From: Loripinus fragilis
Taxonomy: Eukaryota > Mollusca > Bivalvia > Lucinida > Lucinidae
Reading direction: 5' to 3'
Assembly: GCA_964019695.1 (NCBI GenBank)
Contig: OZ026524.1
Span: forward strand, 17,092,509-17,156,508
DNA: 64,000 bases
Each line of letters starts with the position of its first letter. Within the stretch, counting starts at the first letter, position 1. This document shows, piece after piece, positions 11,439 through 22,621 of this stretch. A program made the position numbers and the translations under genes. The notes under the pieces are model-generated. The model saw nothing but the letters and a program-made list of their open reading frames with translations, searched no databases and was not told where the DNA came from.

Positions 11439-11443
11439 CCAAA

Positions 11444-12387
11444 CGGCGATGTTGTTAGCTTGATACCTTTCATAAACCGGCGATTCAGTTAATTAGAACG
11501 GTATAACTTTGTCCACGAAAGCTGTGGCGCTATTTTTGTGTTTATTGAGCGGAATGTTTAGGTGAAGATGAAGATGTGTTTTTTTTGTTAGTTTATTTAT
11601 AGTGTTTTGCAATTATTGAATATACAGATATGACATGCAAGAACTTTAAGTGTTCAGGCTCAGAAAGATTAGAGTCTTTAGGTGAAACACAGAAATAAGG
11701 TGAACGCCAATGGTCTGTGCTTTTCAGATGGAAGAAACAGAGACGAATATGCTTTTATATGAACTCGCTGAAACGATAATGGAAAATCTATATATTGAGA
11801 AGTATAAATTGTGCGATTAAATAAGCCAATTTTATTTTTATACTTAGCAGTTAAATCAATGCATATCAAAAATAAATAAAAGCGATATCACCTACAAATA
11901 TAAATACTTTATTCAGTGATATATGCCTCCAGGCCAGAACACAAAACATTGTTTAGACAATAATATTTAGTGCTAACTCTATGTGTACTATGGTCTACAG
12001 CTGATATACCACTAAGATTTGAATATAGCTTTTCATTATTTCCCATCAAAACGCACGTTCTGTGTGCTCAAAAGAAACGGCTCCATGAGACGTCCATTTT
12101 AAGCAAACAAAACATATTCTCGCCACTTCACGAATTGTTATAAAGGTAACGAGTCCATTTTTGGTAAATATATTCAAATAGGTTTAGAGGATTTCACCAA
12201 TTGTGATACTACTTCTTTTTTTCAACATATAAAAGATACAAATTAAGATTTTTCTAATAACATTACAATCCATCTCTCCTAAAATATTGTAGAATTCAAA
12301 CAGTGATCTTTTGGTAGGTATTGTTGTCTAATATCGTCATACATGCTGCATTGGAAAAATGCATGGAACTCATCCTCAATATTATAT
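11444..12387. other. No gene seen
   Basis: AT-rich unique sequence. The short frame at 11,678-11,869 has no recognisable feature. Confidence 0.5.
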
Positions 12388-12624
12388 AAGCCAGTGCATG
12401 AGATTTCCAACAATGTGGTATGTGCGACCAGCAAAGCCTCAGATCAGCCTGCGCATACGCGCAGTCTGACCAGAGCCTTTGCTAGTCGCTTGAATATTCT
12501 ATTACTGTTAAGATACTGACTGAACAGAATTTGGAGTTTCTAATCTTAAAAGAGGGCTGCAGAAGCTCGTCCGAGTCTACATATGTCAAAATGCCACATT
12601 GTTGGAAATCTCATGTCATGGCTC
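12388..12624. mobile_element. MITE family B, copy 1 (237 bp)
   Basis: Terminal inverted repeats of ~30 bp (GCATGAGATTTCCAACAATG at the left, CATTGTTGGAAATCTCATG at the right). ATAT flanks both sides (12,384-12,387 and 12,625-12,628). Internal blocks CAGCCTGCGCAT and CTCGTCCGAGTCTACA are shared with copies at 34,717 and 41,829. It has no coding sequence. Confidence 0.9.
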
Positions 12625-12699
12625 ATATATTATGTATTGTTATATCGAAGTCAGTAAGAGCATGATCTGTATTTTTTTGGTATCCCTGCATGTCGTCCC

Positions 12700-13780
12700 A
12701 CTTCAATGTTGAATGCATGATTTGAACATCGAAACTAAGCAACTGCTTTTCGTATGTAAAAGGGCAGATTGCAACTGACGCAGCTCACAACATTAAGCAT
12801 TGTTTTAAAATGTTTGTCATGCTCACATTTCGCAGATGTAGAGACTTGCTCATGCCAATCTTGAGCACTACAATCAATTACCCTCTGACGAAATTCTTGC
12901 ACAAATATTGATATATTCCCAACCTCCTGAGATAACCAAACAGATCCAAAACCAAATCTGTATATGAGAGAACGTACATTACTAGCCCAATTGGTTCGTC
13001 CAAGCTCAGTATGGGATTTTAGCATTAAATAGCATTTTTAGGATATCTATTTCGTTTCATATATAACACATGGCACCAATATTTTATACATTTAAGGTAA
13101 TAGATGGTAAATAGAAAATATCTATCACATTCTCCTAATGCCATACAGTGATTAGCATTTCTAGACAAACCTAGGAATGTTTTTTCTAAAGTTAGCCTGT
13201 ACATTTTCTATCTGCTCAGAATAAGCATTGCCCCATATTTCCGCTCCATAACAGAGTACTGCTGTAACCATCGTGTCAAATATGATTTTCTACCTTGTGC
13301 CGCTAACGTTTCTTTTGTCTGCGTCCATTTCAATTTCAGTATGAAAAACTAACCCATTAATTTGTAAAAAGATATAACCTCAACTGGCTCATTTCGATAT
13401 GTCCAGCGCTCATAAAATCGTAGGTAACCATCGTTTCAAAGCGCAATAATTTTCGTTTTGCCTAAATTAAGCTGCATTCCGGTTGACTGACAGAACTGAT
13501 CAATTATATCTAATTGGCGTTGTACAGCGAGTGCTGTATCAGCACATCCCGCCACATCATCTGCAAAAAAAGACATAGCACATCTGGTAGCCTGTGTTAT
13601 GAAATTACAATTTCTGCAGTTTTCCCTTAACAGTGTAACTTAATCATTAATGAACAAAGTGAATATTAGAGGAAGTGAGACGCAACCCTGCCTTGTTCCA
13701 ATATGATCAATCACTAGTGAAATGATATAACATCGGCCTATATTCTCACTGAAACGTTTCTGGATTACCTCTGACTTTTG
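12700..13780 (-). pseudogene. LINE reverse transcriptase, 3' half (decayed)
   Basis: Reading down the minus strand: TRQGCVSLPLIFTLFIND (RT block around 13,640-13,695), then the catalytic-type FADD at 13,556-13,567 within SFFADDVAGCAD, then GMQLNLGKTK. The C-terminal part (13,025-12,735, 96 codons) has GFGSVWLSQEVG and RQRVIDC, as in the tail of several metazoan non-LTR elements. Stops and frameshifts separate the segments, and the 5' half and endonuclease are missing. The residues are typical of RT. The clade is not resolved. It directly abuts the family B MITE. Confidence 0.85.
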
Positions 13781-14954
13781 CATTAACACAATGCATTCAC
13801 TTCAAAACTTCAAACGCAGATAACTTTCTTATTTGCGAACGAAAACATAAAGTGTGTGTGTGCATTTTCTTACGTGACGAATAGTTTGGTATCAAAACTA
13901 TTTGGGTTCTCTAAAATATTTCGATTTTGCATTTTCAGCACCCCCTTTTTCAGTGGATGAAACATTGCATGTAGCCTATAAAAAGTAAAAAAAAAAGAAA
14001 AAGAAAATTTACTCTTTTGGTAAATACCAACATTTAATATATTTCATCTTGTGAGTTGAAAACATAAGAATTTTCACTCGATGTTAAGTATCCAGTGAAA
14101 GACCCCCACCCCTTCAACTCATAATAACATAGTAGCACATCATAAGAAACACGAATATATAATAGTTTATTGGTGGGTATCTGAATGGTTTCGGAGATAT
14201 TAAGCATTTTAGGAATCGATTGGGCCCGGGCATGCTTCTGGGTCAGCCCCTGAGTCAGGGATTTCAAATTTCAAACTTTTTTGCAAGAGTCTTCTATGGT
14301 CCAAGCGTAAGGACAGGTACATGTTTTATCTAAGTTTACACAGTGCAATATTTGCGCCGGAACACCGCATCGGATGTACAAACAACAAACATGGCGTTAA
14401 CGAAATTGATCTATCATGCAGGTATCCAGGAGTTTTCGTCAAGGTGGTGGGAGGCAACTAACAGCTCTGACAAACATGTTTTCAGAACATCTACCTGCCT
14501 TCGTTGGAGGTGCACCTAATGACTTAAGATCTGCGCATCACCATAATAACATCCAGACCTCCAGATACATGTAGGAGTGTTTAATAAAAATATAAACGTC
14601 TTACTTCTCAACCAAAACGTAAAAGCTGTAGGCATTTACCATAATATACATAAATTATTGGTTACCGGCCTACAGACAGTCAGTAAAGTCAATAAGGTAA
14701 CCAGAACTCTCCACTCCAACTTCAATGCATTGGGGGCTTGTATTTTATTATTATTATTAGAGATGTCCGGAATAAGCGGCATAAGCATACAAATACGGAT
14801 AGGTAAACGTTAAAGCGATATCACCATAGTGGAAGTAGCACGGAGCTAATTAGGACGTTGAGCAGTGCAGTAAGTTTCATAAAATCATATAAAACATATA
14901 ATATAGTCGATATCAAAACTTTTTACACGGAATACAGGAGAACAAATCATCCAT

Positions 14955-14955
<1 letters not shown>
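13781..14955. other. No gene seen; part of a dispersed repeat
   Basis: Contains an A-rich tract (13,986-14,009). A stretch at 14,740-14,812 (ATTATTAGAGATGTCCGGAA, then CGGCATAAGCATAC) resembles the reverse complement of 17,700-17,765, so both may be copies of one repeat. Frames at 14,034-14,267 and 14,577-14,813 are not supported as genes. Confidence 0.5.

Positions 14956-14956
<1 letters not shown>

Positions 14957-14998
<42 letters not shown>
14957..14998. repeat. (GA)n microsatellite
   Basis: About 20 uninterrupted GA dinucleotides. A 'leucine-serine' antisense frame across it is an artefact. Confidence 0.95.
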
Positions 14999-15002
<4 letters not shown>

Positions 15003-15052
15003 ACTGAGTATATATGACCACGTGTGGCTATGCACATAAAATTTTGTCAGGG

Positions 15053-16437
15053 TTTGTGCGCAACAACAAACAATAACATCACAAAACAAGGTCAAAACAC
15101 TAAACCATTACCTTTTGTGAACAACAACAAACAAAAACATCACAAAACAAGGTCAAAACACTAGCCATCACACTTTGTGAGCAACAACAAACAATAACAT
15201 CACAAAACAAGGTCAAAACACTAAACCATTACACTTTGTGAGCAACAACAAACAATAACATCACAAAACAATGTCAAAACACTAAACCATACACTGTGTG
15301 AACAACAACAAACAATAACATCACAAAACACAACCAAAACAAGGTCAAAACACTAAACCATCACACTTATTGAGCAACAACAAACGATAACATCATAAAA
15401 TCAGGCCAAAACACTAAACCATCACACTTTGTGCGCAACAGCAAACAATAACACCACAACAAAAAGTTAAACACTAAACCATCACACTTTGTGAGCAACC
15501 ACAAGCAATAACATATAAAAATCAGGTCAAAAACTTAACAATTGCAAATTTCGAGCAACAACAAACAATTACATCACAGATCAGTTCAAAAACTAAACAA
15601 TCACACTTTTTGAGCAACAAAAAATAATAACATCACAAAATCATGTCAAAACACTAAACCATCACATCTTCTGAGCAACAATAAACAATAACATCTCAAA
15701 ACCAGGTCAAAACACTAAACCATTACACTTTGTGAACAACAACAAACAAAAACATGACAAAACAAAGTCAAAACACTAAACAGTCACACTTTGTGAGCGT
15801 TAACAAACAATAGCATTTCCAAATCAGGTCAAAACAGTAAACCATCACACTTTGTGAGTAACAACAAACAACAGCATCAAAAAACAAGGTCAAACACTAA
15901 ACCATCAGACTTTGTGAGCAACAACAAACTATAACATTACAAAATCAGGCCAAACACTACACAATCACAATTTTTGAACAAAAACAAACAATAACATCAC
16001 AAAATCAGGCCAAAAACTAAACCTACACTTTTTGTGAGCAACAACAAACAATAACATCACAAAATCAGGTCAAAACACTAAACCATCACACTTTCTGAGC
16101 AACAACAAACAATATCATCACAAAACCAGGTCAAAACACAAAACCATCACACTTTGTGAGCAACAATAAGCAAAAACATCACAAAATCAGATCAAAACAC
16201 TAAACTACCACACTTTGTGGGCAACAACAAAGAATAACATCACAAAACAGGGTCAAAACACTAAACCATTACAATTTGTGAGCAACAACAAACAATAACA
16301 TCACAAAACAAGCCTGGTCAAAGCACTAAACCATCACTCTTTGTGAGCTACAACAGACAATAACATCACAAAACCTGGTCAAAACACAAACCTTCACGCT
16401 TTGTGAGCAACAACAAACAATAACATCACTCTTTGCT
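15053..16437. repeat. ~61 bp satellite, ~22 units
   Basis: Unit: CAACAACAAACAATAACATC, ACAAAACAAGGTCAAAACAC, TAAACCATCACACTTTGTGAG, with a period of 60-62 bp. The + strand is strongly A/C-rich and G-poor in all units. Divergence is modest and spread out, and one unit has an internal CAACCAAAACAAGGTC duplication near 15,330. Confidence 0.95.
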
Positions 16438-16469
16438 TGATTGATTTTATCAAACACAAAGTTTTTTCA

Positions 16470-17080
16470 ATCAGCCGACCAACGTGCGATTATCCGCCGA
16501 TCGTCGGCCGACTGTCCGCCGACTGATCAAACTATAATATGACTTTGGCTTCAGTATCCATGCGCGTTTTGCATAAAGTAGGCTACTTAGCGAAATTGAC
16601 AGTTTGTATTTAGTCGCTTTGCGCCTAAAGAAGAAAACATTAAGAGAATCAGAAAGTTCAAAATAAGTTATAACTAAATGCAATAAAAATCTGGGATGTG
16701 GCTTATAAGCGACAAGAATCAGGCGACTGTCTGCCGACTATCCATCGATAATAAAGATTATCTGCCGTCACTCGTCCAACTGTCGCAGGATGATTGGCTG
16801 ACAGTCGGCCAGGTTTGAGGGACTCATTTTAAAAATAGAAGTTGGCGGAGTGTCAGTCGACCGTCGACCGATGATCGGCCGATAGTCGACAGACGGTCGG
16901 TCGAATCCAAACCTTTTGCCATGTCCCAAAGACAGTCGGCTGATGGAAAAAGAACAAACTGGTCAGTTATATTTTTTGCCGCCGGTTGACCCTAAAAGCA
17001 GCTAAAATTGCATACAAAATCACTTAACTGTCAGTCTACTGTCAGCTAATTTTCATCACTGACAGTCTGCAGACTGCCGG
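16470..17080. repeat. Region rich in self-complementary GTCGGC/GCCGAC strings
   Basis: Strings such as GATCGTCGGCCGACTGTCCG, GACAGTCGGCC, CGACCGATGATCGGCCGATA and GACAGTCGGCTGATGG recur at irregular spacing, in both orientations, next to the satellite. Short runs can pair with each other. This is not a regular tandem array, and no protein is supported. Confidence 0.6.
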
Positions 17081-17357
17081 TGGGATCAATGTAATCGCGG
17101 TTTAAGTAAGCAATTGAACAAATTTCATGGATTTTATTCTGAGTATATCTGACTATACTGTAATGCACATGAAGTTTTGTTATGATTTCGTGGGCAATAT
17201 ATGAGTTATTGCCCTTTGGCTTTGGGAATGTCGATGGTTTTTCCAGTCCTCAGCCATTGATTGACAAGCAGTAGTAGGATTTTCATGAAATTTAGAATGC
17301 GTACAATTAGCATTTTAACTGTATGGGATATCTCATATGTCTAGAAGACACGCTGTA

Positions 17358-17440
17358 CGCGGGGCAAAGTGGCTCAGTTTCTTCAGTATAAGGCAGGGGA
17401 TCGAAGATTTGCTAGCTCGAGACTCACCAGAGTCGCTGTT
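17358..17440 (+). repeat. tRNA-headed SINE fragment (weak)
   Basis: GGCAAAGTGGCTCAGTT resembles the A-box of the SINEs at 39,885 and 59,176. The B-box region (CTAGCTCGAGACTCACC) is degraded and an insertion lies between. Confidence 0.4.
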
Positions 17441-17540
17441 TTCTGTTTTACTCTATTCGCTTCTTAGTACTGTTCAAATATAAGAAGACAGAAAATCGTC
17501 CCCACATGACTGAAAAATCGTTAAATGGAACGTAAAGCGT

Positions 17541-17946
17541 ATGCACAGACAAATTAAATACACGCTGCATTTGTTGAGTGTGCATCACTATTGTATATCA
17601 AAGCTTGAGACGCTATACAGTATTAGCTTTGGACAGGTCAAAATTCTGCTGCAACCCATCTTCACCTATCGCGTACATGTTTCAATACGGTGTTGCTATA
17701 CCTTTCCGTTTACGTATACTTATTCGTATGCGGCGAACCCGGACAACTCTAGTATTATTATTATTAAAACCTGTGAACCGAAACCAGCATAAACGGAGAT
17801 ATGGTCAATTTAAAAGATCAGCCTCATTGAGACGTTTTTTGAGAACCAACCCTAAACCGCAACAAGCGAATCACATGTCTGTGTGTTTTTGCAGCATCAT
17901 CGTGGATGTCTTTATTTTTAAACCAACAAAAACAACAGATATATAG
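17541..17946 (+). other. Open frames of unknown status (83 and 122 codons)
   Basis: Two overlapping + frames (17,541-17,792 and 17,578-17,946). The longer is basic, with RIRMRRT-like arginine clusters, and has no domain I recognise. Part of it (17,700-17,765) matches, inverted, the sequence at 14,740-14,812, so the open frame is probably repeat-derived. Confidence 0.25.
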
Positions 17947-18396
17947 CAAACCTAAATGTGAAAGAAGCCATCAAAATTCCTTCTCCAGTGAATAAAAGCG
18001 GAAATATATAGCAAGAAATGAAACAAGTGAATATCTTGGCTACTGCCCTCTCTTAAACTCGGTTAAAATAATTTTGAGGCACCGCCCAGTATGAATGATA
18101 ATTTTATGTAATAGTTTTCCTTGTTATGTGTTTTCTTTATTCAGAATTTCCTATCATTTTAGGCAGGTAAAGACCCCGTAAGGTTTTGAGAAGGTGTCAA
18201 TGATGTCAGATTTTCTGGTATCTTGGAAAAAAAAATGTCATGACCCACCTGTCACCCAGATATACGCAGAATTAGGAGATAATCAGGAATTGATTCTGAA
18301 TCAATGAGATTCTATTCACTTCCATGTCTGTTAAGCAGCATTTGCCACTAAAATCTGTAGTATTTAAATATTCAAATATAATTGTAGTAAATATTG

Positions 18397-18398
<2 letters not shown>

Positions 18399-18430
<32 letters not shown>

Positions 18431-18435
18431 CATCA

Positions 18436-18473
<38 letters not shown>

Positions 18474-18474
18474 T
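18399..18474. repeat. (TTA)n microsatellite with ATC interruption
   Basis: About 25 trinucleotides of ATT/TTA with a short ATCATCATC block. Poly-isoleucine frames on both strands are artefacts. Confidence 0.95.
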
Positions 18475-18537
18475 GTTGCTTTTTTAATGATTCGGTAAGA
18501 ACAATAACCACCGTCATTTACAGGTCTCACGTGTATA

Positions 18538-18996
18538 TCAAATATGGACACTGTGAATGGTATCTAAGTACAACGTTGTTAAGTTTATTTCTATGATAAA
18601 CGCTAGGGTCCGGGCGAGCTTACTCGCCTTAGTCGTTGATGCAGCGGCCAATGTACACAAAGGAAACACAGATTTCAATATCTCGTCCGCCGCCGCAGAC
18701 TGCAAAGACTGTCGGGTATGATATTCACATTTCACATTTTTTTGCATGTAAAATACCAAGAATATTTTAAAATTACAGTCCTTCAACCCCGCTAGCTTAC
18801 ACATAATGAAATATAAACAGGAACCATCAATGAAAAAACATAGGCTATGGGGGAGAACTTTCATGGTTTTACCAGCTGGCTGTTCCCGCAGTTTAGGGAT
18901 CATAGCAGGGAGCTGCAGACCAAAAGCAATAGTCCCGCCTGTTCCCCCCAGTCTGGGGAACAATGATAGTGCATTAACCTTCACTTGCACAACCAT
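18538..18996 (-). other. Unassigned 152-codon open frame
   Basis: One of the longest uninterrupted frames in the window. No domain is recognised. It has moderately hydrophobic stretches, one around residues 50-66 (CFFIDGSCLYFIMCKLAG). The first third overlaps short CCCGC/CAGCTGG-type repeats. There is no convincing Kozak or splice context, so chance is a real possibility. Confidence 0.25.
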
Positions 18997-19001
18997 TACA
19001 T

Positions 19002-19079
19002 AGCGCCCGGAGTCCTATGTGCGAGTATACTTTAAACACCTCATGCGCGGAGTTCTATGTGCGAGTATGCTTTACACAC
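19002..19079. repeat. 39 bp tandem duplication
   Basis: Two units, GCGCCCGGAGTCCTATGTGC and GCGCGGAGTTCTATGTGC, each followed by GAGTAT(A/G)CTTTA(A/C)ACAC. Confidence 0.85.
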
Positions 19080-20339
19080 AATTGATAAGCAAAATTACAC
19101 GTATATGCACAATCTATTCAGCTGCTTAGACACGCAAAAATTAAAGTGAAAAAAGACTCGGACCTACAGCTGTGTGCAGTCATCTTTCAAAATCATACTC
19201 CGTATAGTGGGGCGGATATGTAACAATTTTGAGAAGAATCGTGCATTTTATGATAAAAGCATGAAACTTGGTACATATCAAGTTGATAACAATACAAAAT
19301 AAATAAGGGTCAGTGCCACGCCGAAAATGTATTCTAATGACCGCTTTTTTCAACTTATTCATTAAAATTTCATTATTTATTTGCAAACATTATGTTTGTT
19401 CAGTTAATTTTACTTAAAATAGCAGTCAGTTATACCAAAATACTTTAAAATCATATTTTAATTTCAAAGAAGTCAAGATTGAGGCTGCATTTTAAGATGG
19501 CCGCCACCATTGCATCTAAAAGGTGCAGTTGTATATTAGAACTTTAAAAAGTTATAAATTTTGTACAAATCGTTTCTAGCAAGTAGAAATAGTCCCGTTA
19601 CACAGGTTACCTACTTATCAGCATGGCTTTATTGTTGCTATTTATTACAACATGGTATTAAAGATCAATGTACAAATCATAACATTATATCTGCTTTCAT
19701 TTGGAATTAGAAAAAAATAGTTTGAATGTATGCAAACGAATTTCAAGATTAATTGTATTTAATGGCTCTGGATAAAAAGGAGAGGATTAAACATGTCATC
19801 CAAGATGGCTGTCAAAGTGGAAATGTTATATGGTCACACTATTGTTTTTTCAAAAACTGCAGTCTATTTTAAACTGAATCATTTTAAGCTCATTCATTTT
19901 CGCGTCAATATGCTGTCTTCATTTGTTTTCACTGATTTTGCAGTCCATCATACTAATTTGCCTTAAAAATTGTCGTTCTGGCTTAGAAAACACAATATTT
20001 AGGACATAGACTGATAGTCTCAATGTTGCTGTCACATTTTGCGTCCTCAACAGTGGTGTTATACCAACTTGACAAATTATGAATGTTCATGCAAAATTCT
20101 TATGCAATTAAGTAGAAATAGTTCACACAAACCAGGGACGAACTTATTAGTTGGCAATCCCAACCGAAAAAAGATGCATATTTTTGGTTTTGTTGGCATT
20201 TTTGAGTACATTTGTTAGACCACTTTTAACATAATATTTAGCATGTGTACAAAGCCATAGGGGTGGATGCCAAGTCTGAATTTGCATATGAAGGCCAGAA
20301 ATTAGGTCAAAGGTCATTGAGTGCAAAAATGAGAAAATA

Positions 20340-22057
20340 TGTACTACTGTAAAACAACTTTATCTTTTTGTATGTAAACATATTTCAATTCAAGACAAAT
20401 TTGGTATGCTTATAGTTATATGTCTGAAAAACATTGAGAACATATTTTCTATAACCAAATGTTCATATGTCGACTTTAATACGGGGTCAAAGGTCACCAA
20501 GTGCAATAATCGGAGCATTTTTACAAACTGTGTTTCTTTTTTTTCTCTGTTCCAACAACAAGAAGTTTTTTAAACTCTAAAAAGGGAAGAAGTCATTCAG
20601 AAGGCTTAAATTAACATGATTATCATTTAAAAAAAAACTTTGGAAGCATCCTTTTATGGATTTTACAAAGACAAACATCGTAAATTTTGTGCAATTCTGA
20701 CGGAAATTCTCCCTCAATTGGGCTAAACTGAGATATATGGGCTACTTTGAGAGTTTGCTGCACCACTCAGAAAGTAAAACTATTTTCAGTTTGGGACATG
20801 TCTTGGGGCCTTAGAAACCCATAATTTATTAACTTTTTTGTGGTCAATAAATCATCTGTAATCAACGTTGCCCTACTGACATTGAAAATAACAGTGCACA
20901 CAATACAAGGCTAATATTGATTTATTTTAATAGTATTAGTGAAAAAGTTCAAGCATTAAATGTATAAACTAGACATAAAAATCAATTGCATACATCTGTG
21001 ATATGTATTTCTGCTCATCAGCGATATTTGTGTTACATTTTATACTAAATTGCAGATAATGGCTTTACAAATTACATGTATTTGAATAAATCATGATACC
21101 TGACCTGAAATATACATTATGTTGATCTATATTCTATTTGAAAATGTTCATTTTCATATATTTAAGTTGTTTATAACTTTTAACTTGCCATGAAGTGAAA
21201 TCAAGTATATATTTAAATATGCTAATTAGTATGTAATTTGTACTGGCTCCAGCATGTAACGCATAGCTGCTTACAGATTCATTTTTCTATTATTTACATG
21301 GCATTGGAATTGGCAAAATATCTTTCATAATGAAATCAAATTATAACTATATTAATGGATCTTAAATTGCTGCACATGTATTAATGAGGTAACGTAGGTA
21401 ACAAAAGGTGCCTTACATGAATGGATAAAGGTAGTAAATTGGTGTTAGGCTTATATAAAATTTGGGTCTGCTCTCCACAATTCGCTTACATAAACTATAC
21501 ACATTTTATTCTATTTAAGACTTAATTCATAAGAGTGCTATGGGTTGGTCTGCAATATGTGAATGTGGCATTTCCTGGTCTTACTCAATTTCTTTTTTGT
21601 AATTTGCTTGGTTCTTTAACCTTTAACCTTCATATTGCAGTTTTCAGATTTCTACCAATGGTTAATAACGATAAACTTGCAATCTACATCATGATTTAAA
21701 TTTTGACTTAATATCAATAATTTACTTAAAATAGCATAACTATATTTTATACATCTAGTGGCAAGGCAGGAATTAAGGCAGGGGTAGTGCTGAGTGTCTT
21801 CTATCGCAGATATAGGTTTTTGAAGATTGCAAATATAACATCGTAGTACAGAACCAGCATGGTTTATGTCCAAATATAGGATGTTACATAGATCTAGTAT
21901 TAAAGATTTTCGTTGTATGCTGAATTCTTTTAATTTTCACTTTTCACTGTTGACAATTACACTATAAAATTAATTTATCATCTGTACCCATTAAATCTTC
22001 TATGTTTTGTTGAACTAGATTTCATATGATAATCTTATTATATTCTGCAGCAATTCT
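20340..22057. other. Left half of the foldback interior, no gene seen
   Basis: AT-rich. GGGTCAAAGGTCACCAAGTGC (around 20,484-20,504) resembles the inverted partner near 24,445-24,470, continuing the arm pairing weakly. There are no supported ORFs. Confidence 0.5.
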
Positions 22058-22621
22058 GAGAGGTTGGTTGAGGTAAGGTTACTTGAGCCATGTAGCAGTC
22101 TTGTAAACATCTGAACATATTTCATGGTAACATACACAACAAATCATTCGAACGTTTGTGATACTTTATTTTAAAGATCAGTTGACAGTTTTTTTTCTGA
22201 AGCATAAAACATAAACATGACTCCCAAAATTCACTAGTATGGTTTGTGTCTCAGAAACTCACAGATTAAACTGAATGTTGAAAAAGAAGTGTCACAGGCA
22301 GCTGATTTCTTTGCTTTTCTTATTCACAAGGTAGTTTGCTTTTAGTTTTGTTTATGCACCATTTGATATTGTTGAGCTATTTGTAGCCATAGTACATGTT
22401 TTATATATGTCCTATGAAACGTGAGTTATGGTCTGTTAGTTGGTTTTAAAAGATTTTGTACTATGTTTTTGTTTTATGCTTAAGAATAAAACTGTCAACT
22501 GATATTTAAAATAAAGTATCGCAAACGTTCGAATGATTTGTTGTTTATGTTACCATGAAATATGTTCAGAAGTTTTACAAAACTGCTACATGGCTCAAGT
22601 AACCTTACCTCAACCAACCTA
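22058..22621. repeat. Inner inverted repeat, ~145 bp arms, ~280 bp loop
   Basis: Left arm 22,058-22,205 reads GGTTGGTTGAGGTAAGGTTA, then CTTGAGCCATGTAGCAG, then CAAATCATTCGAACGTTTG. The right arm, 22,482-22,621, is its near-perfect inverse. Identity is far higher than in the outer pairs, so this hairpin is younger or has been kept alike by conversion. Confidence 0.9.

Larger units (their letters stand above)
8645..11443. mobile_element. Composite foldback element with tandem hairpin core
   Basis: The outer ends are TACGATGGCCCAAATGGCTC (from 8,651) and its inverted counterpart ending GGGCTATCGTA (11,438). CCAAA occurs just outside both (8,645-8,649 and 11,439-11,443), a possible 5 bp target duplication with one extra A on the left. 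Inside each end is a GAATTC-rich microsatellite, then an arm of ~280 bp. The left end is duplicated (8,651-8,835 and 9,276-9,665), with ~440 bp of unrelated sequence between. The core is a 69-70 bp tandem array. No coding capacity is visible. The layout resembles the bivalve 'pearl' type (short ends around a tandem core), but here the ends are inverted repeats. Confidence 0.8.

Noticed and set aside
14913..15095. Leucine-serine repeat protein
   Set aside because: It is the antisense reading of the GA microsatellite.
15053..16437. CRISPR array
   Set aside because: Units are continuous diverged tandem repeats without unique spacers, in a eukaryotic setting.
18272..18596. Poly-isoleucine open frames on both strands
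   Set aside because: They translate the TTA microsatellite.
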